A program made the position numbers and the translations under genes. The notes beneath the pieces are model-generated. The model was not told the origin of the DNA and did not search any database. It was given only the letters and a program-made list of their open reading frames with translations. A stretch of DNA of 7,037 nt from Acidobacteriota bacterium (lineage in GTDB: Bacteria; Acidobacteriota; Vicinamibacteria; Vicinamibacterales; Fen-181). The stretch lies in contig JAJXZZ010000168.1 of the NCBI GenBank assembly GCA_021779795.1, positions 1 through 7,037 of the forward strand. Reading direction: 5' to 3'. This document shows positions 1 to 5,371 of this stretch, one piece after another; the first letter of the stretch is position 1, and every line of letters begins with the position of its first letter.

Positions 1-363
1 GCCTGCCCCTGGAACCGGGCCGCGCCTTGCAGCGCCGACCCGCGCTGGCTTCCGCGGCCGGGGCTCGACGCCCCGCGCCTCGCCGACTTGTGGCGCCGCG
101 GCGACGGACAGCTGGCGGGCCTCGCGCAGGGGACGGCGATGACACGCGCCTCGGTGGCCGCCCTGCGAAGGAACCTGGCCGTCGCGATCGGCAACAGCGG
201 GGACGAGGAGGCGCGGTCGGCGCTCGAGGCCCCGCGGGCCGGGGACGCCGCCCCGTCGCTCGACGACCCGGTCGTCCGGCGCCACGTGCAGTGGGCCCGC
301 GGACGCGCCGCCGCGCGCCGGGACGCGAAGGCGCGCCGGGGCCGCCCGCATCCGGTAGAATAG
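1..363 (+). CDS. queG: tRNA epoxyqueuosine reductase QueG, C-terminal part (5' truncated by window)
   Basis: Frame 1 is open from the first base to the TAG at 361-363, giving the last 120 residues. The visible start, ACPWNR, matches the end of the second [4Fe-4S] cluster binding stretch in QueG, where a CxxxCPWNR-type motif supplies the last cysteine. It is followed by the family's C-terminal pattern: a short linker with D-P-RW-L-P, then L-A-GTAMTR, LRRNLAVAIGN, and VVRRHVQWA, which resemble the HEAT-like tail (LRN-AIALGN, VR-H-AWAL). QueG is a cytosolic cobalamin- and iron-sulfur-dependent enzyme that reduces epoxyqueuosine to queuosine at tRNA position 34. Only the tail is visible, so the catalytic cobalamin domain and start cannot be judged. 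The tail after VQWARGR is Arg/Ala-rich and looks unconserved. It ends 46 bp before the next gene, which seems to have its own -10 box. Confidence 0.88.
   Translation, partial: ACPWNRAAPCSADPRWLPRPGLDAPRLADLWRRGDGQLAGLAQGTAMTRASVAALRRNLAVAIGNSGDEEARSALEAPRAGDAAPSLDDPVVRRHVQWARGRAAARRDAKARRGRPHPVE
356..361 (+). promoter_or_regulatory. candidate -10 box (TAGAAT) for the M49-like gene
   Basis: TAGAAT matches the sigma-70 -10 consensus at five of six bases and stands out in a very GC-rich stretch. It overlaps the last codons of queG. A start of transcription near 368 would leave a leader of about 42 nt. No good -35 is seen 16 to 18 bp upstream. Inference from sequence only. Confidence 0.35.
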
Positions 364-409
364 TCGGCGGTCGGCCCGCCCCTGTCGTCCTTTCCCGGAG
401 AAGCCAGAC

Positions 410-2131
410 ATGAAACGACTGCTCGCGTTCTCGTCGCTGCTCGCGGTGCTGGCGGTGTCCTGCGCGTCGCCCGCGCCGACGCCGGCGCCGGCCAAGGAGG
501 TCGTGGTGCCCGAACAGGCCAGGCTCGAAGCGGCCGCCGCGCAATACGCGCCGACCGACATCGGCGCGGACATCTCCAGGCTGCCCGCCGGGGAGCGCCA
601 GGCGCTCGCCCGCCTCGTCGAGGCGGCCTGGGTGACGGACGGGCTGTTCCTCAGGCAGGTGTGGGGCGGCAACGAGGGGCTGCTGATGACCCTGCTGGCC
701 GACCACTCCGCGCTCGGCCGCGCCAGGACGCATTACTTCCTGCTGAACAAGGGGCCGTGGGATCGGCTCGATCACAACGCGCCGTTCATCGCCGGCGTGC
801 CGCCCAAGCCCGAGGGGGCGAACTTCTACCCGGCCGGCGCGACGCGCGAGGAGATCGAGGCGTGGATGAAGACGCTGCCCGAGGCGGAGCGCGCGCGGGC
901 GGCAGGCTTCTTCACCACCGTCCGCCGCGCGGCGCCCGCCAAGGACGGCAGGGCCGGCTTCGAGATCGTGCCCTACAGCGTGGAGTACCAGGGCGAGCTG
1001 GCCCGCGCCGCCGACCTGCTGCGGCAGGCCGCGGCGCTCACGGCGGAGCCGACGCTGAAGGCGTTCCTCACCAGCCGGGCCGACGCGTTCCTCTCGAACG
1101 ACTACTACGCGAGCGACGTGGCGTGGATGGAGCTGGACTCGAGCATCGAGCCGACGATCGGGCCCTACGAGGTCTACGAGGACGGGTGGTTCAACGCCAA
1201 GGCCGCCTTCGAGGCGTTCATCACGCTGCGTGACGACGCCGAGACGGCCAAGCTGGCCATGCTGGGCAAGGAGCTGCAGGGGATCGAGGACCACCTGCCG
1301 ATCGACCCGACGCTGCGGAACCCGAAGCTGGGCGGCATGGCGCCGATCCGGGTCGTCAACGTGATCCTGGCGGCCGGCGACGGCAACCGCGGCGTGCAGA
1401 CGGCCGCGTTCAACCTGCCGAACGACGAGCGCGTGGTGCGCGAGAAGGGCGCCAAGCGCGTGATGCTCCGGAACATCCAGGAGGCCAAGTTCGACAAGGT
1501 GCTCGAGCCGATCGCCGCCAAGGTGCTCGCGCCGGCCCTGCGGAAGAACGTGACGTTCAACGCGTTCTTCACCCACACGGTCATGCACGAGCTGATGCAC
1601 GGCCTCGGGCCGCACCAGATCACCGTTGACGGCAGGCGCACGACCGTCCGCGCGCAGCTCAAGGACACCTACAGCGCCATCGAGGAGGCCAAGGCCGACA
1701 TCTCGGGCCTGTTCGCGCTGCAGTACCTCGTCGACAAGGGGGTGCTCGACAAGGCGCTCGGCGACCAGATTTACGACACGTTCCTCGCCTCGGCGTTCCG
1801 CTCGATCCGGTTCGGCGTGAACGAGGCCCACGGGCGGGCGGTCGCGCTGCAGCTCAACTGGCTGATCGACCACGGCGCGGTGACGGTCGGCGCCGACGGC
1901 GCCTTCTCGGTGGACAAGGCGAAGATCAAGGAGGGGGTGACCGGCCTGACGCACGAGATCATGACGCTGGAGGCCGCGGGCGACTACGCGAAGGCCAAGG
2001 ACATGCTGACGCGGCTTGGCGTCGTCCGGCCCGAGGTCGAGCGCGTGCTCGGCCAGTTGTCGGGCATCCCGGTGGACATCGAGCCGAACTTCACGACGGC
2101 CGCGGCGCTCATGGCCGACATCGGGAAGTAA
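410..2131 (+). CDS. M49-like (dipeptidyl-peptidase III related) zinc metallopeptidase, putative lipoprotein
   Basis: 573 residues. The ATG at 410 follows a good Shine-Dalgarno, GGAGAAG at 397-403. Residues 1-17 form a short signal peptide (MKRLL plus a hydrophobic core) ending at Cys18 in LAVSC, an imperfect lipobox (Ala at -3), followed by a Pro/Ala-rich linker; this suggests a lipid-anchored protein outside the cytoplasm. The zinc site is HELMH at 393-397 followed by GLGPH, and the second ligand motif EEAKAD is at 425-430. Other stretches typical of the family are YEVYEDGWF (253-261), NLPND (335-339) and RFGVNEAHGRA (467-477). Known: classical M49 enzymes remove dipeptides from peptide N-termini and use a hexapeptide HExxGH; here it is a pentapeptide HExxH, as reported for some bacterial relatives. 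The length is shorter than classical DPP III (about 680-740). The family assignment is firm; substrate and true dipeptidyl-peptidase activity are not shown. It may be monocistronic, as a hairpin and a weak -10 box follow it. Confidence 0.85.
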   Translation: MKRLLAFSSLLAVLAVSCASPAPTPAPAKEVVVPEQARLEAAAAQYAPTDIGADISRLPAGERQALARLVEAAWVTDGLFLRQVWGGNEGLLMTLLADHSALGRARTHYFLLNKGPWDRLDHNAPFIAGVPPKPEGANFYPAGATREEIEAWMKTLPEAERARAAGFFTTVRRAAPAKDGRAGFEIVPYSVEYQGELARAADLLRQAAALTAEPTLKAFLTSRADAFLSNDYYASDVAWMELDSSIEPTIGPYEVYEDGWFNAKAAFEAFITLRDDAETAKLAMLGKELQGIEDHLPIDPTLRNPKLGGMAPIRVVNVILAAGDGNRGVQTAAFNLPNDERVVREKGAKRVMLRNIQEAKFDKVLEPIAAKVLAPALRKNVTFNAFFTHTVMHELMHGLGPHQITVDGRRTTVRAQLKDTYSAIEEAKADISGLFALQYLVDKGVLDKALGDQIYDTFLASAFRSIRFGVNEAHGRAVALQLNWLIDHGAVTVGADGAFSVDKAKIKEGVTGLTHEIMTLEAAGDYAKAKDMLTRLGVVRPEVERVLGQLSGIPVDIEPNFTTAAALMADIGK

Positions 2132-2181
2132 TCGCGGGGGCGGGCCGGGCCTGTAACCGGGCCGTTCGTTCGTGAATCCAT

Positions 2182-2187
2182 TACAAG
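2182..2187 (+). promoter_or_regulatory. weak candidate -10 box (TACAAG) for the FmdB gene
   Basis: TACAAG, the same hexamer as the proposed -10 of the corrinoid reactivator gene, occurs in a short AT-richer patch after the peptidase gene. No convincing -35 is seen. Transcription starting about 7 nt downstream would begin inside the left arm of the 2189-2228 hairpin, so the two calls partly conflict. Confidence 0.2.
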
Positions 2188-2188
2188 G

Positions 2189-2228
2189 GGGCGGGACTGC
2201 GCCACCGGGGCGGTGCGAGGTCCCGCCC
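2189..2228 (+). terminator. strong stem-loop between the peptidase gene and the FmdB gene (terminator or leader structure)
   Basis: GGGCGGGAC (2189-2197) is perfectly complementary to GTCCCGCCC (2220-2228), a 9-bp stem. Inside it CACC (2203-2206) can pair with GGTG (2212-2215) around a GGGGC loop, so most of the 40 nt folds. There is no T-run after it, so it is not a standard intrinsic terminator. It ends 10 nt before the Shine-Dalgarno of the next gene, so it could instead act in that gene's leader. Type assignment is uncertain; the base pairing is direct observation. Confidence 0.45.
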
Positions 2229-2248
2229 GGTCCCCAGTGGAGGGGTGT

Positions 2249-2446
2249 GTGCCGTTATTCGAGTACGAATGCAAGAAGTGCGGTCACCAGTTCGAGGCGC
2301 TGGTGATCGGCTCGCGCACGCCAGCCTGCCCGAGGTGCCAGAGCCAGGACCTGCAGAAGAAGGTCTCGGCGCTCGGCTACGCGGGCGTCGGCAGCGGCTG
2401 GTCGCACGGGCGCTCGTCGGGCTCCTGCTCGACGGGCGGTGGTTGA
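2249..2446 (+). CDS. FmdB family small zinc-ribbon protein
   Basis: 65 residues beginning MPLFEYECKKCGH. The GTG at 2249 is chosen because it gives the conserved FmdB N-terminus (MP-YEY-C--CG) and has GGAGG at 2239-2243 five nt upstream; an in-frame ATG at 2213 would add 12 unconserved residues. Four cysteines in two pairs (Cys8/Cys11 and Cys27/Cys30, CPRC) form the zinc ribbon, with the usual F-----G plus K-VS stretch after it. The tail is Gly/Ser-rich (GSGW, ending STGGG), common in the family. FmdB was named as a putative regulator of formamidase in Methylophilus, but the family occurs widely and its real function is not settled, so no specific role is given. The gene is followed by an intrinsic terminator and converges on hypB with a 5-bp gap. 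Confidence 0.85.
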   Translation: MPLFEYECKKCGHQFEALVIGSRTPACPRCQSQDLQKKVSALGYAGVGSGWSHGRSSGSCSTGGG

Positions 2447-2451
2447 GGGTT

Positions 2452-3138
2452 CTAATCGCGGGCCGGTCGGCCCGCCTGTCTTTTTTCGGCCAAGCGCTGC
2501 TCGATCCACCGGACGAACGCCCCCAGGCCCGGTTCGGACACGCAGCTGGTTTCCAGCACTTCAATCTCGGGGTTCACGCGACGCGCGTCGGCGACGGCCG
2601 CGTCGCGGCTGAACCGCGTGTGCGGCAGCAGGTCGATCTTGTGGAGGAGCATCAGGCGCGCGCGCCTGAAGATGCCCGGGTACTTGAGCGGCTTGTCGTC
2701 CCCCTCGGTCACGCTCAGCACCACCACCTTCGCGTCCTCGCCCAGGTCGTAGGAGGCCGGGCAGACCAGGTTCCCCACGTTCTCCACCAGCAGCAGGTCG
2801 AGGTCGGGCGACGGCAGCGAGGCCATGGCCCGCTGCACCATGCTCGCGTCGAGGTGGCAGGTGCCGCCGGTCGTGATCTGCAGGGCCGGGAAGCCGTAGC
2901 GCTTCAGCCGGTCGGCGTCGCGCTCGGTCTGGATGTCGCCCGTGAGCACGGCGACGCGCAGCGGCGTGCCGCCGAGCGCCTCGAGCGTGCCCTCGAGGAT
3001 GCTGGTCTTGCCGGCGCCCGGTGAGGAGATGAGGTTCAGGCAGAGCGTCGCGCGCTCGGCCAGCCCGCGCCGCAGCTCCCCGGCGATCCGGTCGTTTTCC
3101 TTCAGCACGTTCTGCCGGACTTCCACGCGTTCGGTCAC
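2452..3138 (-). CDS. hypB: HypB, GTPase for nickel insertion into NiFe hydrogenase
   Basis: 228 residues, starting with GTG at 3138. The P-loop SSPGAGKT is at 38-45, the switch region TGDIQT at 66-71, the metal-site pair Cys94-His95 in GGTCHLDA, ENVGNLVCP with Cys126 at 119-127, the GDDKPLKYP stretch at 146-154, and HKIDLLP at 166-172 as the guanine-specificity motif (usually NKxD, here HKID). HypB works with HypA in the cytosol to load nickel into the hydrogenase large subunit after the Fe(CN)2CO part is made. It lacks the N-terminal CxxCGC nickel site and the His-rich stretch found in some HypBs, so it should bind metal only at the G-domain dimer interface. A GGAG (3148-3145) overlapping the hypA stop region serves as its ribosome site, and only 3 bp separate the genes, so translation is likely coupled. 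The last codons carry the neighbour's terminator. No hydrogenase gene is visible. Confidence 0.95.
   Translation of the reverse strand: MTERVEVRQNVLKENDRIAGELRRGLAERATLCLNLISSPGAGKTSILEGTLEALGGTPLRVAVLTGDIQTERDADRLKRYGFPALQITTGGTCHLDASMVQRAMASLPSPDLDLLLVENVGNLVCPASYDLGEDAKVVVLSVTEGDDKPLKYPGIFRRARLMLLHKIDLLPHTRFSRDAAVADARRVNPEIEVLETSCVSEPGLGAFVRWIEQRLAEKRQAGRPARD
2458..2486 (+). terminator. Rho-independent terminator of the FmdB gene, lying inside the 3' end of hypB
   Basis: GCGGGCCG (2458-2465) and CGGCCCGC (2468-2475) form an 8-bp perfect inverted repeat; a real hairpin would be 7 bp with a GGTC loop. It is followed after 5 nt by six T's (2481-2486), correct for + strand transcription. The whole element lies within the last codons of hypB on the opposite strand. 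There is no T-run on the other side, so it does not look like a terminator for hypB. Confidence 0.75.
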
Positions 3139-3141
3139 GCC

Positions 3142-3483
3142 CTACTCCAGTTCGAGAAACGACAGGCCCAGTTCGTCGCCCGCCACCATGGACGCCCCGG
3201 TGGATCCGCACGCGGGGCAGTCGGCCAGGAACTCCACCGGGTGGAACTCGTGGCGGCAGGACGCGCAGCGGTAGCGCACCGGCACCGGCTCCAGCTCGAG
3301 CACGGCGCCGTCGAGGTCGGTGTCCCGGACCGTCATCCCGAAGCAGAACTCCAGCGCGTCGGCCGCCACGCCCGAGATCTCGCCGACGCGCACGCCGATG
3401 CGGAGCACGCGCCGGCCGCCGTTGAGCGAGGCCTGCTCGCGGGCGGCGTCGGCGATCGACTGCGCGATGGACAGTTCGTGCAT
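3142..3483 (-). CDS. hypA: HypA, nickel metallochaperone for hydrogenase maturation
   Basis: 113 residues, the normal family length, with the invariant start MHELSI. The N-terminal Met1-His2-Glu3 supplies the nickel site, which fixes the ATG at 3483. The zinc domain has two CxxC pairs, Cys73/Cys76 (RCASC) and Cys89/Cys92 (CPAC). HypA binds HypB and hands nickel to the hydrogenase large subunit; in some organisms the pair also supports urease. It is the first gene of the hypAB unit, divergent from the corrinoid reactivator gene. No Shine-Dalgarno is evident before the ATG, but a perfect TATAAT lies about 40 bp upstream. The TAG stop at 3144-3142 is embedded in the hypB ribosome site. Confidence 0.95.
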   Translation of the reverse strand: MHELSIAQSIADAAREQASLNGGRRVLRIGVRVGEISGVAADALEFCFGMTVRDTDLDGAVLELEPVPVRYRCASCRHEFHPVEFLADCPACGSTGASMVAGDELGLSFLELE

Positions 3484-3522
3484 GGCTGGATGGCCGGGGT
3501 CGGAGCGGTTTTCCGCTGCCGA

Positions 3523-3551
3523 ATTATATGCAGATCAATTCTGCAGTTCAG
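3523..3551 (-). promoter_or_regulatory. hypA promoter with a dyad filling the -35/-10 spacer
   Basis: Read on the - strand, a perfect TATAAT (ATTATA at 3523-3528 on +) is preceded by exactly 17 bp and then CTGAAC (3551-3546), a weak -35. The 17-bp spacer, 3529-3545, is itself a perfect 6-5-6 dyad: TGCAGA, TCAAT, TCTGCA. Transcription would start near 3516, giving a leader of about 33 nt. A good -10 with a poor -35 and a dyad between them is the layout of a regulated promoter. Which factor binds is unknown. Confidence 0.6.
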
Positions 3552-3553
3552 CA

Positions 3554-3599
3554 ATTTGTTCTGTTTTCCAACCCTTCCAGAAGGGGACTCCGAACAAAT
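3554..3599. repeat. nested inverted repeats within the divergent region
   Basis: ATTTGTTC (3554-3561) is the reverse complement of GAACAAAT (3592-3599). Between them CCCTT (3572-3576) can pair with AAGGG (3581-3585) around a CCAG loop, on nearly the same centre. It lies upstream of both proposed transcription starts, so a DNA-level role is likelier than an RNA fold. Short repeats of this size can occur by chance. Confidence 0.35.
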
Positions 3600-3636
3600 C
3601 GATCCTGCCCGACAACCGCTCCGACCCCTGACGCCG

Positions 3637-3665
3637 TTGACACCCCCATCCCCCGGTGGTACAAG
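3637..3665 (+). promoter_or_regulatory. promoter of the corrinoid reactivator gene (TTGACA, 17 bp, TACAAG)
   Basis: A perfect TTGACA at 3637-3642 is followed by a 17-bp spacer and TACAAG at 3660-3665 (four of six matches). Transcription would start near 3672, almost at the GTG at 3674. If this is right, the GTG at 3656 is upstream of the transcript and cannot be used. Confidence 0.6.
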
Positions 3666-3673
3666 CCTCCGCC

Positions 3674-5338
3674 GTGGCGACTGACGGGTTCACGATTCGC
3701 CTGCTGCCCGACGATCGGCGCTACGACGCCGGCGCCGCGGTCGAACTCTACCTGGCGGCGGCCGCCGCCGGCATCCTCCTCGACCAGCCCTGCGGGGGCA
3801 GGGGCACGTGCGGGCGCTGCCGCGTGCGGGTCGTCGAGGGCGCGCCGCCTCCATCGGACGCGGAGCGCGCCGTGCTGTCCGCGGCCGACCTCGCGCTGGG
3901 ATGGCGTCTCGGCTGCCAGTTGGTGCTCGCGTCGGCGGCGACCGTCGAGATTCCCGCCCTCGCCAGGTCGCTCTCGGGGAAGTCGTTCGGCGGCGACCTC
4001 CCGGCCGGGTGGCTCCGGCGCCCGGTCGTCGCGCCCGGGTCACCCGGCGGGCGCCCCCGGTTCGGACTGGCCGTCGACATCGGCACGACGTCGCTCGCCG
4101 CGGCGCTCGTCTCGCTGGACGACGGCGCCGTGGCGGCGTCGGCGTCCACGCTCAACCCGCAGGTCGCCTTCGGGGCGGACGTGATCTCGCGCATCCGCCA
4201 CACGCTCGATTTCGCGGACGGGCTCGGCCGCCTGCGCGACGCGGTCCGCGCCGGCCTCGCCGGCCTCGTCGCCGACCTGATGGCCGCCTCGGGCTGCGAG
4301 CCGCGCGACGTCGTCCTGGCGGCGGTTGCCGGGAACCCGACGATGACGCAGGCGTGGCGCGGAGTGAGCGTGGCGGGCCTCGGGCGCGCGCCGTTCGAGG
4401 CGGCGTGGTCGGGCCCCCTCACGCTCGCGGCGGCGGAGACCGGCCTGGCCATCGCCCCGGCCGCGCCGGTGCTCGTCTTTCCGCCCGTCCGCAGCCACGT
4501 CGGCGGCGACGCCGTGGCCGCGTCGATCGCATGCGATCTCGACCGCCCGCCAGGCGCGGGCGGCACCGGGCCGCGGCTGCTCGTCGATCTCGGCACGAAC
4601 ACCGAACTGCTGCTCGTTCACGAGGGACGGGTCGTGGCGACGTCGGCGGCGGCCGGGCCGGCCTTCGAGGGGGTGTCGGTCCGGCACGGCATGCGCGGCG
4701 GCCCCGGCGCCATCGACATCGTGTCGCTCGCATCCGATGGCCGCGTGACCACGCACACGATCGGCGACCTGCCGCCGCGGGGCATCTGCGGCTCGGGCCT
4801 CGTGGACGTGGTGGCCGAGCTCCTGCGCGCCGGCGTCGTGGATCCGTCGGGCCGGATGAAGCGGGCCGACGAGATGGGCGGCAGCCCGCTCGCGCCCAGG
4901 ATCGAGCCGTGCGAAGGGCAGCAGGCCTTCACCCTCGACGCCGGCTCGGGCCTCGGCGGAGCAGCCGTGCGGATCATGGCGCGCGACGTTCGCGAGGTGC
5001 AGCTGGCCAAGGGCGCCATCGTGGCCGCGGCGACGCTGCTCTGCCGCCACGTGGGGCTGGCGCCGGCCGACCTGGCCGAGGTGCTGGTCGCCGGGGCGTT
5101 CGGCAACGTGCTCAGGAAGTCGAGCGCCCTCGGGATCGGCCTCCTGCCGCCGGTCGACGCCGAGCGGGTGCGCCTGGTCGGCAACGCCGCCGGCGTCGGC
5201 GCGCGCCTCGCGCTCGTGGACCGCGACGTGTTCGCCCGCGCGGCGGCGTTCGCCGCGCGCGCCGAGTACGTGGACCTGGCGTCCCATCCCGGCTACCAGG
5301 ACGCGTTCATCGCGGCCCTGGCGTTCCCCGGCGCCTGA
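3674..5338 (+). CDS. RACo-like [2Fe-2S]/ASKHA corrinoid-protein reactivator (DUF4445 family)
   Basis: 554 residues from the GTG at 3674; an in-frame GTG at 3656 would give 560. The later start is preferred because the promoter would start transcription near 3672; neither start has a Shine-Dalgarno. An N-terminal plant-type ferredoxin domain carries CGGRGTCGRC plus a distal cysteine in LGCQL (Cys40, 46, 49, 81). The ASKHA ATPase part has two phosphate motifs, VDIGTTS (about 134-140) and VDLGTNTE (about 304-311), followed by AAGPAFEG, GICGSGLVD, DVREVQLAKGAI and LVAGAFGN, all hallmarks of RACo and relatives. Known: such proteins use ATP to drive low-potential electron transfer that reduces inactive Co(II) corrinoid back to Co(I); RACo serves the corrinoid iron-sulfur protein of the Wood-Ljungdahl pathway, and relatives serve methyltransferases and split methionine synthases. 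Slightly shorter than RACo (about 600-650). The homocysteine methyltransferase gene 33 bp downstream suggests that its partner is a methionine-forming corrinoid protein; this is inference. Confidence 0.9.
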   Translation: MATDGFTIRLLPDDRRYDAGAAVELYLAAAAAGILLDQPCGGRGTCGRCRVRVVEGAPPPSDAERAVLSAADLALGWRLGCQLVLASAATVEIPALARSLSGKSFGGDLPAGWLRRPVVAPGSPGGRPRFGLAVDIGTTSLAAALVSLDDGAVAASASTLNPQVAFGADVISRIRHTLDFADGLGRLRDAVRAGLAGLVADLMAASGCEPRDVVLAAVAGNPTMTQAWRGVSVAGLGRAPFEAAWSGPLTLAAAETGLAIAPAAPVLVFPPVRSHVGGDAVAASIACDLDRPPGAGGTGPRLLVDLGTNTELLLVHEGRVVATSAAAGPAFEGVSVRHGMRGGPGAIDIVSLASDGRVTTHTIGDLPPRGICGSGLVDVVAELLRAGVVDPSGRMKRADEMGGSPLAPRIEPCEGQQAFTLDAGSGLGGAAVRIMARDVREVQLAKGAIVAAATLLCRHVGLAPADLAEVLVAGAFGNVLRKSSALGIGLLPPVDAERVRLVGNAAGVGARLALVDRDVFARAAAFAARAEYVDLASHPGYQDAFIAALAFPGA

Positions 5339-5364
5339 CCGCGACCGCCGGTCGGCGCTACAAT
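5335..5364 (+). promoter_or_regulatory. promoter of the homocysteine methyltransferase gene (CTGACC, 18 bp, TACAAT)
   Basis: TACAAT at 5359-5364 matches the -10 consensus at five of six bases. CTGACC (5335-5340), overlapping the stop codon of the upstream gene, gives four of six -35 matches with an 18-bp spacer. The predicted start near 5371 is one base before the ATG at 5372. This gene may thus be expressed apart from, or in addition to, read-through from upstream. Confidence 0.55.
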
Positions 5365-5371
5365 GCCAGCC

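Larger units (their letters stand above)
3496..3628. repeat. 15-bp perfect inverted repeat framing the divergent intergenic region
   Basis: GGGGTCGGAGCGGTT at 3496-3510 is repeated as its exact reverse complement at 3614-3628, with 103 bp between the arms. The bases next to the arms do not match. The left arm lies in the hypA leader, the right arm ends 8 bp before the -35 of the reactivator gene. The interior is about 48% G+C against roughly 70% outside. Candidate paired operator sites, or ends of a small element; no target duplication is seen. Confidence 0.6.

Noticed and set aside
27..413. A + strand frame of 128 codons overlapping the queG tail
   Set aside because: Arg/Pro/Gly-rich translation with no family resemblance; the frame starting at base 1 matches QueG.
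2213..2248. ATG at 2213 as the start of the FmdB gene
   Set aside because: It lies in the stem-loop, has no ribosome site, and adds 12 residues before the conserved MPLFEYEC start.
3554..3599. A riboswitch, such as a cobalamin or SAM/SAH type, before the reactivator
   Set aside because: No B12-box or other known aptamer core is seen, and the likely promoter lies downstream of this stretch, so it would not be in the reactivator transcript.
3496..3628. The 15-bp inverted repeat as the ends of a MITE-like element
   Set aside because: No matching target-site duplication flanks the arms, and the interior contains a well-formed hypA promoter; I keep this only as an alternative in the finding.
3656..3673. 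GTG at 3656 as the start of the reactivator
   Set aside because: It overlaps the spacer of the proposed promoter, has no Shine-Dalgarno, and adds six unconserved residues.
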